Below, piece by piece: positions 28,369 to 36,650 of a stretch of 64,000 nt of DNA; positions within the stretch are counted from its first letter, which is position 1; the number at the start of each line of letters is the position of its first letter. The stretch is from JAGCJX01 sp045638645 (GTDB lineage: Bacteria; Bacteroidota; Bacteroidia; Bacteroidales; UBA932). The notes under the pieces were generated by a model. It did not search any database. It saw only the letters and a program-made list of their open reading frames with translations, and was not told where the DNA came from. Location of the stretch: contig JAZUBU010000001.1 of assembly GCA_045638645.1 (NCBI GenBank), positions 3,569 to 67,568 of the forward strand, written 5' to 3'. The position numbers were made by a program, and so were the translations under genes.

Positions 28369-29481
28369 TTATTTTCGTTTGTAGAGATCGAGCAGTTCGC
28401 CGGCGGCGGTGAAGGATTCCAAATTGCCTTGGAGGACCTGGTGTTCGTAGTCCGGCAACAGTTTTTCGATCTCGGGGTTTTCGTAAAACATTTCTTTCAA
28501 GGATTCGTTGATGCTTTCGTACATCCAGAAACGGGCTTGTTCACGGCGTTTCTTTTCGTAGTAGCCGTTGCCACGAACGAGTGTAAAGTATTCCTTGATT
28601 TTGGCCCAGATGTCGTCCAGTCCTAGGCGGGTTACAGACGAGGAGACCATGGCGGTCGGCACCCAGGTGGATTCTGTTGGGGGGAAGAGGTGCAGGGCGT
28701 TGGCATACAGGGCACGGGCCATGTTGGCCTTGTCCACGTTCGTGCCGTCGGCTTTGGTAATGGCAATCAGGTCGGACATTTCCATGATGCCCCGTTTGAT
28801 GCCTTGGAGGTCGTCCCCAGCACCGGAGAGCATGAGCAAGAGGAAGAAATCGCTCATGGAATGCACGGCAATTTCGGATTGGCCGACACCGACCGTTTCG
28901 ATGAAGATGACGTCAAAGCCGGCTGCTTCGCAGAGCAGGACGGTTTCCCGGGTTTTGCGGGCAACGCCTCCCAAGGAACCGGCACTCGGGCTGGGACGGA
29001 TGAAGACGTCCGGGTTGTTGGTCAGGGTTTCCATCCGAGTTTTGTCGCCCAGGATGCTGCCCTTACTCTTTTCGGAGCTCGGGTCAATGGCCAGAACGGC
29101 GAGTTTGTGTCCGTCTTGGGTCACGATGCCTCCGAAGGCTTCGATGAAGGTACTTTTTCCGGCACCCGGTACCCCGGTAATTCCAATGCGGATGGTTTTG
29201 GCGTTGTGGGAGAGTTTTTGACATTCCTGAATGATCTTGCGGGCCAGTTCCCGGTGCTCCGGCAGGGAGCTTTCCACCAGGGTGATGGCCTGGCTGAGAA
29301 GGGTCCGGTTGCCCGAGGTGATGCCTTCCATGTATTCTTCCACAGAGAGCAGGGCCGGTTTCTTTTTGAAGAAACGTTTGAGGTAGGGATTGACGATCGG
29401 GGGTTGTTCCACGCCGTCGTTGATGACGAGGGCGGTGTCTTTGTTGTCGTATTCGTCGAAAAAGTCGCCTTGGTGATTCAT
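28369..29481 (-). CDS. meaB: Methylmalonyl-CoA mutase-associated GTPase MeaB
   Basis: A 370-residue G3E P-loop GTPase. Walker A is GVPGAGKST, followed by AIDPSS, the switch segment ETVGVGQSE and the base-recognition motif TKADG. MeaB guards the adenosylcobalamin-dependent methylmalonyl-CoA mutase during cofactor loading and turnover (propionate/succinate interconversion). The start at 29481 (MNHQGDFFDEY) is preferred; the frame extends 14 codons upstream without conservation. No mutase genes are in the window. Confidence 0.93.
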   Translation of the reverse strand: MNHQGDFFDEYDNKDTALVINDGVEQPPIVNPYLKRFFKKKPALLSVEEYMEGITSGNRTLLSQAITLVESSLPEHRELARKIIQECQKLSHNAKTIRIGITGVPGAGKSTFIEAFGGIVTQDGHKLAVLAIDPSSEKSKGSILGDKTRMETLTNNPDVFIRPSPSAGSLGGVARKTRETVLLCEAAGFDVIFIETVGVGQSEIAVHSMSDFFLLLMLSGAGDDLQGIKRGIMEMSDLIAITKADGTNVDKANMARALYANALHLFPPTESTWVPTAMVSSSVTRLGLDDIWAKIKEYFTLVRGNGYYEKKRREQARFWMYESINESLKEMFYENPEIEKLLPDYEHQVLQGNLESFTAAGELLDLYKRK

Positions 29482-29526
29482 GGTGCTATGTTTTATTTTG
29501 TTAAACTTGGGTGTGGGGCACATCGG

Positions 29527-30636
29527 TTATTCGATGATGCCCGTGATGAACAGGGAGAGGATCGGACGGACGGGAGAGTTGGTGATCACGGTTAAGATGA
29601 TCAGGGCCTCTTCGCCGGCCGGTACATCGTTCTGGATCTCGGCCCGGAAGGTTGCACGGATGGTGGCACTCTCGCCCGGGGCAATTTCTTTCGGGTATTC
29701 GAAGCGGATGCCCGGAATGCTGCCGTCGATCTTGTACAGGATAAGTTTATCTTTTCCTCCGTTCTTGCAGGTGTAGGTTACGGTGATGTCTTTCCCGGCT
29801 TTTGTGCGCTCGAACGCAGCTGTGGAGGTTTTGAATTGTGGCAGAGCTCCGTTTCGGCGTTGTTGCTCGTTGTAGGTGGAGAAGTTTTCCTTGATGAGGG
29901 CTTCCACGTTCAGGGTCTGTTTCTGGCGGGTACCGTTGGTGGAGACGGAGGCTGAGAAGGTGTTCTTGCCCCACACCTCTTCCTTGGATTTCTTTGTATC
30001 GATGCTGTAGGTCAGCGAGGTCTTCCCGCGGGCGGGAATCGGGTTGTCGGCCAGGCGGAGGATGAGGCCCGGGGTGATCTCCAGAAATTCTATGCGCAGG
30101 GCTTTGTGGGAGAGGTTGGCGATCTCAACGGTTTCGGTGCGGCTGAGGCCTTGTTCGATTTGTCCCAGGTTCAAGGGCATTTCCCGAAGACCGAGGTGGC
30201 CGATCCGGACCGGGAAGAGTTCTTCCAGGCTCCGCGGTTTTTCGTGCACGTTCCCCCGTATGCGCAGGATGAGGGGTTTGTTGACGTTGGAGACATAGAC
30301 CGTCAGGGATTTGTCAAACGGGTAGGGGCCCAAGTCGTTGTTGAAGGTGACATCGATTTTCCCTTGCTTGCCCGGCAGGATGGGTTGGCGGGTCCATTGG
30401 GGATCCGTGCAGCCGCAGGACGTGATGACATCGTGGACCACGATGGGTTCGTTGCTGATGTTTTTGAAGGAAAAACTGCAGTGCTGCTTTCCGTCCGAGA
30501 TCATCAGGTCACCGAAATCGTGTACCGTTTTGTCAAACTCAATGATGCCCGCAAAGGCATTTTGGGCCTGTAGGAAGGTGCTGAGGTGTAAGGCACACAC
30601 AATCAGCAGTATTATCGGGAGGAATCGGGTTTTCAT
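29527..30636 (-). CDS. DUF1573 domain-containing exported protein
   Basis: A 369-residue protein with a signal peptide (MKTRFLPIILLIVCALHLSTFL) and three Ig-like repeats. The first shows the DUF1573 hallmark FDFG/HDFG...F.N.S..P..V..V..SCGCT..., including the paired cysteines SCGC near residue 70. DUF1573 proteins are abundant in Bacteroidota and of unknown function; they resemble ASH/MSP-type beta domains. Located 45 bp upstream of meaB and possibly co-transcribed. A -7 element (TAAATTTG, minus strand) is at 30662-30669. Confidence 0.85.
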   Translation of the reverse strand: MKTRFLPIILLIVCALHLSTFLQAQNAFAGIIEFDKTVHDFGDLMISDGKQHCSFSFKNISNEPIVVHDVITSCGCTDPQWTRQPILPGKQGKIDVTFNNDLGPYPFDKSLTVYVSNVNKPLILRIRGNVHEKPRSLEELFPVRIGHLGLREMPLNLGQIEQGLSRTETVEIANLSHKALRIEFLEITPGLILRLADNPIPARGKTSLTYSIDTKKSKEEVWGKNTFSASVSTNGTRQKQTLNVEALIKENFSTYNEQQRRNGALPQFKTSTAAFERTKAGKDITVTYTCKNGGKDKLILYKIDGSIPGIRFEYPKEIAPGESATIRATFRAEIQNDVPAGEEALIILTVITNSPVRPILSLFITGIIE

Positions 30637-30661
30637 GATTTCCGGTCTGTTTATAAAGCGA

Positions 30662-30669
30662 CAAATTTA
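30662..30669 (-). promoter_or_regulatory. -7 promoter element for the DUF1573 gene
   Basis: The minus strand reads TAAATTTG, matching TAnnTTTG, 26 bp upstream of the DUF1573 start. Confidence 0.5.
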
Positions 30670-30691
30670 GTAAAAAATGATGTGGATATTC

Positions 30692-30721
30692 TTGCTTGGT
30701 CGTTTCTTTTTGCTACATTTG
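30692..30721 (+). promoter_or_regulatory. Promoter of the ferredoxin gene
   Basis: TTG at 30692-30694 and TACATTTG at 30714-30721 are separated by exactly 19 bp, the Bacteroidota sigma-ABfr consensus. The ATG follows 38 bp downstream. Confidence 0.75.
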
Positions 30722-30758
30722 CCACCGATATCGATATTAACTTTTAAACATTACAACA

Positions 30759-30926
30759 ATGGCTTACAAAATTAGTGAAGATTGCGCTGCTTGCGGAACT
30801 TGCCAAGGTGAATGCCCCGTTGGAGCTATCTCTGAAGGCGACATCTACAAAATTGATCCTGAAATGTGTACTTCTTGCGGTACTTGCGCAGAAGCTTGCC
30901 CTGTAGGAGCAATTAGCGAAGAATAA
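30759..30926 (+). CDS. 2[4Fe-4S] ferredoxin
   Basis: A 55-residue protein. Two CxxCxxCxxxCP clusters are present, CAACGTCQGECP and CTSCGTCAEACP, the classical clostridial-type arrangement for two [4Fe-4S] clusters, each followed by VGAISE. It is a small cytoplasmic electron carrier, for example for pyruvate:ferredoxin oxidoreductase in anaerobes. It has its own consensus promoter and its own terminator, so it is a monocistronic unit. The pattern leaves little doubt about the family; the redox partner is unknown. Confidence 0.97.
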   Translation: MAYKISEDCAACGTCQGECPVGAISEGDIYKIDPEMCTSCGTCAEACPVGAISEE

Positions 30927-30945
30927 TACGCAACCAGAAAAGATG

Positions 30946-30978
30946 AAGAGGCGACCTCAAAGGTTTGCCTCTTTTTTT
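30946..30978 (+). terminator. Terminator after the ferredoxin gene
   Basis: A stem of 7 bp plus 4 inner bp (AAGAGGC/GCCTCTT and ACCT/AGGT, with a small internal bulge) is followed by a run of seven T. Confidence 0.8.
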
Positions 30979-30979
30979 G

Positions 30980-30987
30980 TATATTTG
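30980..30987 (+). promoter_or_regulatory. -7 promoter element before the FGE-domain gene pair and DGR
   Basis: TATATTTG matches TAnnTTTG and follows the ferredoxin terminator directly. The -33 element is not clear. No other good promoter is visible before the target gene, so this one may drive the paralogue, target, HRDC gene and RT together. Confidence 0.5.
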
Positions 30988-31027
30988 TAAGTTCATAAGT
31001 TGTATCCAATCAATGCATTGAGGAGGT

Positions 31028-33022
31028 ATGAAACGCATATTGTTTTCGTTAGTTGTAGTTATATTTTCGTTAATTCTTGCCCCTTCTTCAGAGGCGCAGA
31101 CGATGCGCATGTCGCTGGATGGGGAAGTGGTGTTGCAACCGGGTGACATGGATGCCAAGTCGTATTATCCCCTACAGGATCAGAACGACAATTTGTGTGC
31201 CATCCTCAAAGTATCGGTGACGAACAAGTTGAAAAATCCCCTGGTCCTGGAGACGGGCGGACTGGCCGTGGTGAAACGACAGGAACAGGAGTCGGGCGAG
31301 ATCTGGTTCTGGCTGCCGTACCAGGTCCGCAACCTGCGGTTCCTTTGTTCGGAGTACCAGCCGATGGACCCGATTCCGGTCCGTTTGGAAAAGGGGAAGG
31401 TGTACCGCTTGACCCTGCGGACCGATGCGCAGGTGCAGACCATCACCAATGCCGTCGCAGCTTATAATTTTCTGAAGTTCCAGATTGCTCCGGCCGAGGC
31501 GGTGAATGCGTTTGTCTCTGTGGGCAAGACTGCGGCCTGTGAATTGGGCGGGCAGTATGTGACGAATGGGAAATATTCAAAGCGGCTGGACTATGGCGAA
31601 TACTATTACAGGATCGAACACGAGTTTTACAAGACGGTGACCGGGAAAGTCCGGGTGTCAGAACAGAACCAGACGCATGACATTGTTCTGGAGCCTGCTT
31701 TTTCGTATTTGAAAATAACCAGCGAACCGAGTGGGGCGCGTGTGGCCATCAACGGGAAACTGGTGGGAAGCACGCCCTATGAGTCCAAGGAACGGTTTGC
31801 CGCAGGTCGCGTGTCGGTCCGTTTGCAGGCAGAAGATTATGCGCTGCTGGAGGAGGCTGTGATCGTACAAGGCGAAGGGAAGGTTCAGACCTGTCATTTT
31901 GCGCTGGTACCTCAGTTTGCAACCGTGACTTGTGTGAGTGAGGCGGCGGATGCGGAAATCTGGCTGGACGACCAGCGGATGGGGATGGGATCCTGGACCG
32001 GTCCGGTGAGCAGCCAGTCTTCGCATATTCTGGAAGCCCGTAAGGCCGGCCACCAGCCGCAAAGTGTTTCATTTGTGGTGGAAAGTGGGGAGACCAAGAC
32101 GGTGAAGGTCGGTGCTCCCATTGCCTTGCTGGGCAACATTGTGCTGGAGAGTGTTCCGGACGAATGCGAAGTGTGGATCGATGGCCAGCCCCAAGGCGCG
32201 ACTCCGTTTGTGAACCACCTGCTGGTGGGCAGACACCGGGTCGTTTTGAAGAAGAAGGGTTATGTGGATCAGGCCTTTGAAATCCAAGTGGCACACAACC
32301 AGACACAGGAAGAACGGCGGACCCTGGTGGCCAGTCAGGCGGATTTCGGCATCGAGCTCGCGTACGTGCAAGGAGGGACATTTGCCATGGGGGCTACGGC
32401 CGAACAGCATGCCGATGTGCGCGAAAACGAAGGTCCGGTGCACGAAGTGACCCTGGATGATTTTTATATCGGGAAATACGAGGTAACCCAGGCCCAATGG
32501 ACCGCCGTCATGGGTTACAATCCGAGTGGTTTTCAAGGGGATGCCCTGCCGGTGGAAAATGTCTCCTGGCAGGAGATTCAGGATTTTCTGGAAAAATTGA
32601 GTACGGCTACCGGTAAGACCTACCGTTTGCCGACCGAAGCGGAATGGGAATATGCCGCCCGCGGTGGCCGGATGAGCGAAGGTTTCTTGTATGCCGGCAG
32701 CAACGAGCTGGCGTCGGTGGCCTGGTTTGAGGACAATGCCGGTAGCCAAACGCACCCCGTTGGCTTGAAACTGCCGAACGAATTGGGTTTGTATGACTTG
32801 AGCGGCAATGTCTGGGAATGGTGTCAGGATGTGTACGGTGCCTATTCCGCCGAGGCACAAACCAATCCCGTCGGTCCGGACCGGGGACCCGGCTATGTGC
32901 TCCGGGGCGGCTGTCTGGTCAGCAACACCGGCTTCTGTCGGGTGACTTTCCGGGACTACAACAACCCTGCAAGCCGGGTGGGTTTGCGTATCAGTGGCTT
33001 CCGCGTGGTGATGGAGCCGTAA
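31028..33022 (+). CDS. Secreted PEGA-repeat / FGE-sulfatase (SUMF1) domain protein, non-diversified paralogue of the DGR target
   Basis: A 664-residue exported protein: signal peptide 1-23 (SEA-Q cleavage), an N-terminal region of about 200 residues shared with the next gene, PEGA-like repeats (SEPSGARVAINGKLVGSTP near 232; a second complete copy about 370-420), and a C-terminal FGE-sulfatase domain (about 443-664, GGTFAMGA...YRLPTEAEWEYAARGG...GNVWEWCQD). It is the tandem paralogue of the DGR target at 33049, but its last 45 codons do not resemble the DGR template at DNA level, so it is not a current target. One Cys aligns with the second active-site Cys of true formylglycine-generating enzyme and the first is absent, so enzymatic activity is doubtful. 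AGGAGG lies only 1 nt before the ATG, an odd spacing. Confidence 0.85.
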   Translation: MKRILFSLVVVIFSLILAPSSEAQTMRMSLDGEVVLQPGDMDAKSYYPLQDQNDNLCAILKVSVTNKLKNPLVLETGGLAVVKRQEQESGEIWFWLPYQVRNLRFLCSEYQPMDPIPVRLEKGKVYRLTLRTDAQVQTITNAVAAYNFLKFQIAPAEAVNAFVSVGKTAACELGGQYVTNGKYSKRLDYGEYYYRIEHEFYKTVTGKVRVSEQNQTHDIVLEPAFSYLKITSEPSGARVAINGKLVGSTPYESKERFAAGRVSVRLQAEDYALLEEAVIVQGEGKVQTCHFALVPQFATVTCVSEAADAEIWLDDQRMGMGSWTGPVSSQSSHILEARKAGHQPQSVSFVVESGETKTVKVGAPIALLGNIVLESVPDECEVWIDGQPQGATPFVNHLLVGRHRVVLKKKGYVDQAFEIQVAHNQTQEERRTLVASQADFGIELAYVQGGTFAMGATAEQHADVRENEGPVHEVTLDDFYIGKYEVTQAQWTAVMGYNPSGFQGDALPVENVSWQEIQDFLEKLSTATGKTYRLPTEAEWEYAARGGRMSEGFLYAGSNELASVAWFEDNAGSQTHPVGLKLPNELGLYDLSGNVWEWCQDVYGAYSAEAQTNPVGPDRGPGYVLRGGCLVSNTGFCRVTFRDYNNPASRVGLRISGFRVVMEP

Positions 33023-33048
33023 GCAGTAACGATTAAACAGTTTTTACA

Positions 33049-35094
33049 ATGAAATATCTTTTTCGAATGTGCGTTTGCCTGGTGGTGATGCTGGGTTTGC
33101 AAGTTGGTTTTGGTTCTGACGCCGTGGCGCAGTCGATGACGATGACGCTGGACGGAGAGGTTGTGTTGCAGCCGCAGGACATGGATGCGACGTCGTATTC
33201 TCCGGTACGGGATGCGAACGACAATCTCTGTGCATTGTTGAAAGTGACGGTGACCAACAAGTTGAAGAATCCGTTGGTGCTGGAGACGGGTGGACTGGCG
33301 GTGGAAAAACGGGAAGAACAGGTGAACGGCGAGATCTGGTTCTGGGTGCCGTATCAGGTTCGGAACCTGCATTTCAGTTGTTCGGAGTACAAGCCGATGC
33401 CTCCGGTTCCGGTCCGTTTGCAGGAAGGGAAGGTGTATCGTCTGACACTTCGGACGGATGCCCAGGTCAAGTCCTTTATAGATGTTGTCGAGAATTTTAA
33501 TTTCTTGAAAATTCAGGTCTTGCCGGAGGAAGCGGTAGGTGCATTTGTGTCGGTCGGTCGGACCCAGAATTATGAGGTGGAGGCTAAATACACAGAAGAG
33601 GGAGGTTTGTACACTTCCTCCCTTCCATTGGATTATGGGGAGTATTTCTACAAGATTGAACACGAGCATTACGAGACGCTGGAGGGTCGTGTACAACTGA
33701 CCGCTACCACGCCCAAGCAGACGGTTGCCTTGCGTCCTGCATACGGCATATTGAAGATTACCAGTGAACCCACTGGAGCGGTGGTGGCGATTGATGGGAA
33801 ACGGGTTGGAACAACTCCGTGGACTTCGGCCAAACTGGCTAGGGGAACGGTCCAGATGCGTTTGCAAAGTCCGCAATATGCTTTGTACGAGGAAACGGTT
33901 CAGGTATTGGGCAATGGACAGGTGCAGTCGCATCATTGTAAGCTCGTACCTCAGTTTGGAACCATTACCTGTCGCAGCGAGATGGCGGATGCAGAAATTT
34001 GGGTGGACCAGGAGTACAAGGGTGTGGGTTCCTGGACGGGGACATTGAGTAGCCAGGCGCCGCATGTATTGGAAGCCCGAAAATCCGGTCATCAATCTCA
34101 AAGTATATCCTTTACAGTGGCCAATGGCGAGCAGAAGACCGAAGTGGTGGGAGCCCCGGTTCCGATGTACGGTACTTTGGTTTTGAGTACGACTCCCGCC
34201 GACGTCCGCGTGTCCATCGATGGAGAAACAATGGGAGAGACACCGCTAGTACAACGTTTGCTCGTTGGCAAGCATACGGTTGTTTTGAAGAAGGAGGGTT
34301 ACGAGGATTTGAGCTTTGAGGTGACGGTGGCTCACAACCAGCGGTTGGATGAAAAGCGGAGCTTGGAGAAACGTCAGCCCGAGTCCAAGCAGGCAGGGCC
34401 GGGGGCCTCATTAGCCGCGGACTTCGGTATCGAAATGGTCTTTGTGGAAGGGGGGACCTTCCAGATGGGAGCGACTTCGGAGCAAGGTTCGGATGCGGAT
34501 AGTGACGAAAAACCGGTACATTCAGTGACGGTCACGGATTTTTACATCGGTAAATACGAAGTGACCCAAGCGCAATGGAAGGCAGTGATGGGGAATAACC
34601 CGAGCCGTTTCCAAGGAGATAATCTTCCTGTTGAGAATGTTTCCTGGAACGATATTCAAGAGTTTATCAAGAAATTGAACCGACTTACCGGCAAGAAGTA
34701 TCGTCTGCCGACTGAGGCGGAATGGGAATATGCAGCCCGTGGCGGAAAGAAGAGCAAGGGGTACAAATATGCGGGCAGCAATAGTATTGGAGAGGTTGCT
34801 TGGTATGATAGTAACAGCGGCTATGAGACCCATCCTGTCGGTCAAAAGCAACCGAACGAACTGGGCCTGTATGATATGAGTGGAAACGTGTGGGAATGGT
34901 GTCAGGATTGGTATGGGAATTATAACTCTTCCTCCCAAACGAACCCCTCGGGTCCTGCCAGTGGTTCGTACCGTGTGCTTCACGGGGGTAGTTGGTCCTA
35001 CTACGCAAGGAACTGTCGCGTATCCAATCGGGACAGCAACTCCCCCTCCAGCAGGCGCCACAACTACGGGTTCCGTTTGGTTTTGCTCCCCTAA
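33049..35094 (+). CDS. DGR target: secreted PEGA-repeat protein with variable FGE-sulfatase (C-type-lectin fold) domain
   Basis: A 681-residue exported protein: signal peptide ending near AVAQ (residue 28), PEGA-like segments at about 233-299, 302-366 and 374-428, and an FGE-sulfatase domain at 459-681. The last 43 codons (639-681) are the variable repeat of a diversity-generating retroelement. Residues 641, 650-652, 662-665, 668 and 670-673 are templated by AAC codons in the TR, and 11 of these already differ from Asn. Cys656 is kept and aligns with the second active-site Cys of formylglycine-generating enzyme, while variable residue 651 takes the place of the first. The protein is probably a surface or periplasmic ligand binder, not a sulfatase activator. 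Followed by a large hairpin, then the HRDC and RT genes. Confidence 0.93.
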   Translation: MKYLFRMCVCLVVMLGLQVGFGSDAVAQSMTMTLDGEVVLQPQDMDATSYSPVRDANDNLCALLKVTVTNKLKNPLVLETGGLAVEKREEQVNGEIWFWVPYQVRNLHFSCSEYKPMPPVPVRLQEGKVYRLTLRTDAQVKSFIDVVENFNFLKIQVLPEEAVGAFVSVGRTQNYEVEAKYTEEGGLYTSSLPLDYGEYFYKIEHEHYETLEGRVQLTATTPKQTVALRPAYGILKITSEPTGAVVAIDGKRVGTTPWTSAKLARGTVQMRLQSPQYALYEETVQVLGNGQVQSHHCKLVPQFGTITCRSEMADAEIWVDQEYKGVGSWTGTLSSQAPHVLEARKSGHQSQSISFTVANGEQKTEVVGAPVPMYGTLVLSTTPADVRVSIDGETMGETPLVQRLLVGKHTVVLKKEGYEDLSFEVTVAHNQRLDEKRSLEKRQPESKQAGPGASLAADFGIEMVFVEGGTFQMGATSEQGSDADSDEKPVHSVTVTDFYIGKYEVTQAQWKAVMGNNPSRFQGDNLPVENVSWNDIQEFIKKLNRLTGKKYRLPTEAEWEYAARGGKKSKGYKYAGSNSIGEVAWYDSNSGYETHPVGQKQPNELGLYDMSGNVWEWCQDWYGNYNSSSQTNPSGPASGSYRVLHGGSWSYYARNCRVSNRDSNSPSSRRHNYGFRLVLLP

Positions 35095-35095
35095 G
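34961..35095 (+). repeat. DGR variable repeat (VR)
   Basis: 135 bp at the 3' end of the target gene, through the stop codon plus one base. It aligns without gaps to the TR at 36651-36785 (offset 1690 bp). There are 14 differences, at 34969, 34996, 34997, 34999, 35002, 35032, 35036, 35041, 35042, 35051, 35056, 35057, 35059 and 35065. In every case the TR has A; the VR has T six times, C four times and G four times. The last 30 bp (35066-35095) are identical to the TR and are the expected initiation-of-mutagenic-homing region. Confidence 0.97.
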
Positions 35096-35117
35096 TTTAA
35101 AAATAAAAAGAATAAAA

Positions 35118-35185
35118 ACATAGACAAAAAGCTCAGAGAAAGAAGGTCTCGGAGAGACTTCTAACGATGAGCTGATTGTCTATGT
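35118..35185 (+). repeat. Long imperfect inverted repeat just downstream of the VR
   Basis: Outer arms 35118-35135 and 35168-35185 pair at 15 or more of 18 positions (ACATAGACA and AGCTCA blocks with their complements). An inner stem pairs 35142-35150 with 35154-35161, with one bulged G. It begins 23 bp after the VR end, where DGRs commonly carry a hairpin or cruciform needed for efficient homing. No T-run follows, so a simple terminator is less likely. Confidence 0.75.
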
Positions 35186-35212
35186 GAAAATGCACACAGT
35201 TGAGAAAAGTCT

Positions 35213-35647
35213 ATGATACAGTTTCAGTTGTTCTCCATACAATTGCCTCCCCAGCCGGAAGAAGTGGAGCGATTGAACCATTTTTTGCGTTCGCATCGGG
35301 TGGTGGATATTCATAAAGAGTTGGTCCAAACCGGGAATGTTGCTTCGTGGACGTTTTGTGTCCAATATCATTTTGAGGGATCTGCAGTTCCGGCTGAGCC
35401 GGCCAGACGCAAGAAAGTGGATTATAAGGACGTGCTTTCAGAGGAGCATTTCAAGTTGTTTCAGCGCTTTCGGGAAGTGCGCAAGCAGGTGGCGGAGCAG
35501 GAGGCACTACCAGCTTATGCTGTGTTTACGGATGAAGAGTTGTCTAAAATTGTGCAATTGGAGAATCGTACCGAGTCCAGCATCTGTTCCATTTCTGGTA
35601 TCGGAATGGCTCGGGCTCAGAAGTATGCGAGTTTTTTTGTAGATTAG
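35213..35647 (+). CDS. DGR accessory protein with HRDC domain
   Basis: A 144-residue basic protein. Residues about 77-144 match an HRDC domain (EEHFKLFQRFREVRKQVA..., YAVFTDEELSKIV, ISGIGMARAQKY), a nucleic-acid-binding helical module found in RecQ and RNase D. Residues 1-55 form a separate unassigned region. HRDC proteins are known to replace the usual Avd accessory factor in a subset of DGRs, and the position between target and RT fits. It ends 7 bp before the RT start. It probably binds the template RNA or the RT; this is inferred from context. Confidence 0.85.
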   Translation: MIQFQLFSIQLPPQPEEVERLNHFLRSHRVVDIHKELVQTGNVASWTFCVQYHFEGSAVPAEPARRKKVDYKDVLSEEHFKLFQRFREVRKQVAEQEALPAYAVFTDEELSKIVQLENRTESSICSISGIGMARAQKYASFFVD

Positions 35648-35654
35648 TAAGGTT

Positions 35655-36650
35655 ATGGTCAAGCGTGTGGGATATTTGATGGAGAAGGTTGCGGATTTGG
35701 ATAACTTATACCTGGCTTATCTGAAGGCTCGTCGGGGAAAGCGGGATTCAGAGAGTGTTCGCGAATACGAGAAGAACCTGCACGAATCCATTGCAAAATT
35801 GAGAGACCAGTTCTTGAACGGGACAGTCCCTGTTGGGGATTATTCCTATTTCAAAATCTTTGATCCCAAAGAACGCTTGATTTGTGCGGCGCCTTTTCCG
35901 GAGCGCGTGATGCATCACGCACTAATGAATATCTTGCATCCCTATTTTGACCGGCATCTTATTCCGGATACGTATGCGACCCGTATTGGGAAAGGGGTTT
36001 ATGCAGCTTTATCAAGAGCAATGTATGGGATGAAGTCTTGTCGTTATGTGGCAAAGTTGGATGTCCGGAAGTATTTTGATTCTATTCATCACGATGTGTT
36101 GAAGGCCAAATTGCGGAGAATGTTCAAGGATCCGGCCCTCCTTTCGCTAATGGACAAGATTATTGATAGTTATGAGGTACTGCCCAATCAAGGTTTGCCA
36201 ATTGGAAATCTGACCAGCCAATATTTTGCAAATCATTACCTTTCACGTTTGGACCATTGGCTGGTTGATGTTGTACGAGTGCCAGTATATGTACGCTATA
36301 TGGATGATATTCTTGTATTCGGTGATAGTCGGGAGGAATTGCTGTCCTTGGTCCGACAAATCCGAAGCGTTGTTCGTGAACAGGAATGTTTGGAATTCAA
36401 ACCGGAATTGTTGCATCCTACCAGTTTGGGAATTCCTTTTTTGGGATACAAACTTTTTCCGAACCGGCTTCTGTTGAATGGGCGTTCAAAACGAAGGTTT
36501 AAAGAGAAACTGAAATTGTATAATTCTCTGCTGAGTAAAGGAATGTGGTCCCAACAGGACTATTATGAGCACATTACACCTCTATGTTCCTTTGTGCAAA
36601 AAGCAGACAGTATCCAATTCAGGAGAAACGTGTTAAAGACTGTAGGGTAG
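35655..36650 (+). CDS. Diversity-generating retroelement reverse transcriptase
   Basis: A 331-residue group II intron-like RT without maturase or endonuclease domains. Motifs: KLDVRKYFDSI (134-144, first catalytic Asp), QGLPIGNLTSQ (179-189, with the SQ ending that distinguishes DGR RTs from the SP of other families), YMDD (215-218, catalytic), and FLGYKLF (262-268). Length matches DGR RTs. It copies the TR RNA with adenine-specific errors, and the mutagenised cDNA replaces the VR of the target gene. The stop codon lies directly before the TR at 36651. Base composition is more AT-rich than the core genes. Confidence 0.97.
   Translation: MVKRVGYLMEKVADLDNLYLAYLKARRGKRDSESVREYEKNLHESIAKLRDQFLNGTVPVGDYSYFKIFDPKERLICAAPFPERVMHHALMNILHPYFDRHLIPDTYATRIGKGVYAALSRAMYGMKSCRYVAKLDVRKYFDSIHHDVLKAKLRRMFKDPALLSLMDKIIDSYEVLPNQGLPIGNLTSQYFANHYLSRLDHWLVDVVRVPVYVRYMDDILVFGDSREELLSLVRQIRSVVREQECLEFKPELLHPTSLGIPFLGYKLFPNRLLLNGRSKRRFKEKLKLYNSLLSKGMWSQQDYYEHITPLCSFVQKADSIQFRRNVLKTVG

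Noticed and set aside
32885..33022. C-terminus of the upstream paralogue as a second VR
   Set aside because: It aligns with the target as protein, but not to the TR as DNA; differences occur at all bases and the 3' identical segment is missing.
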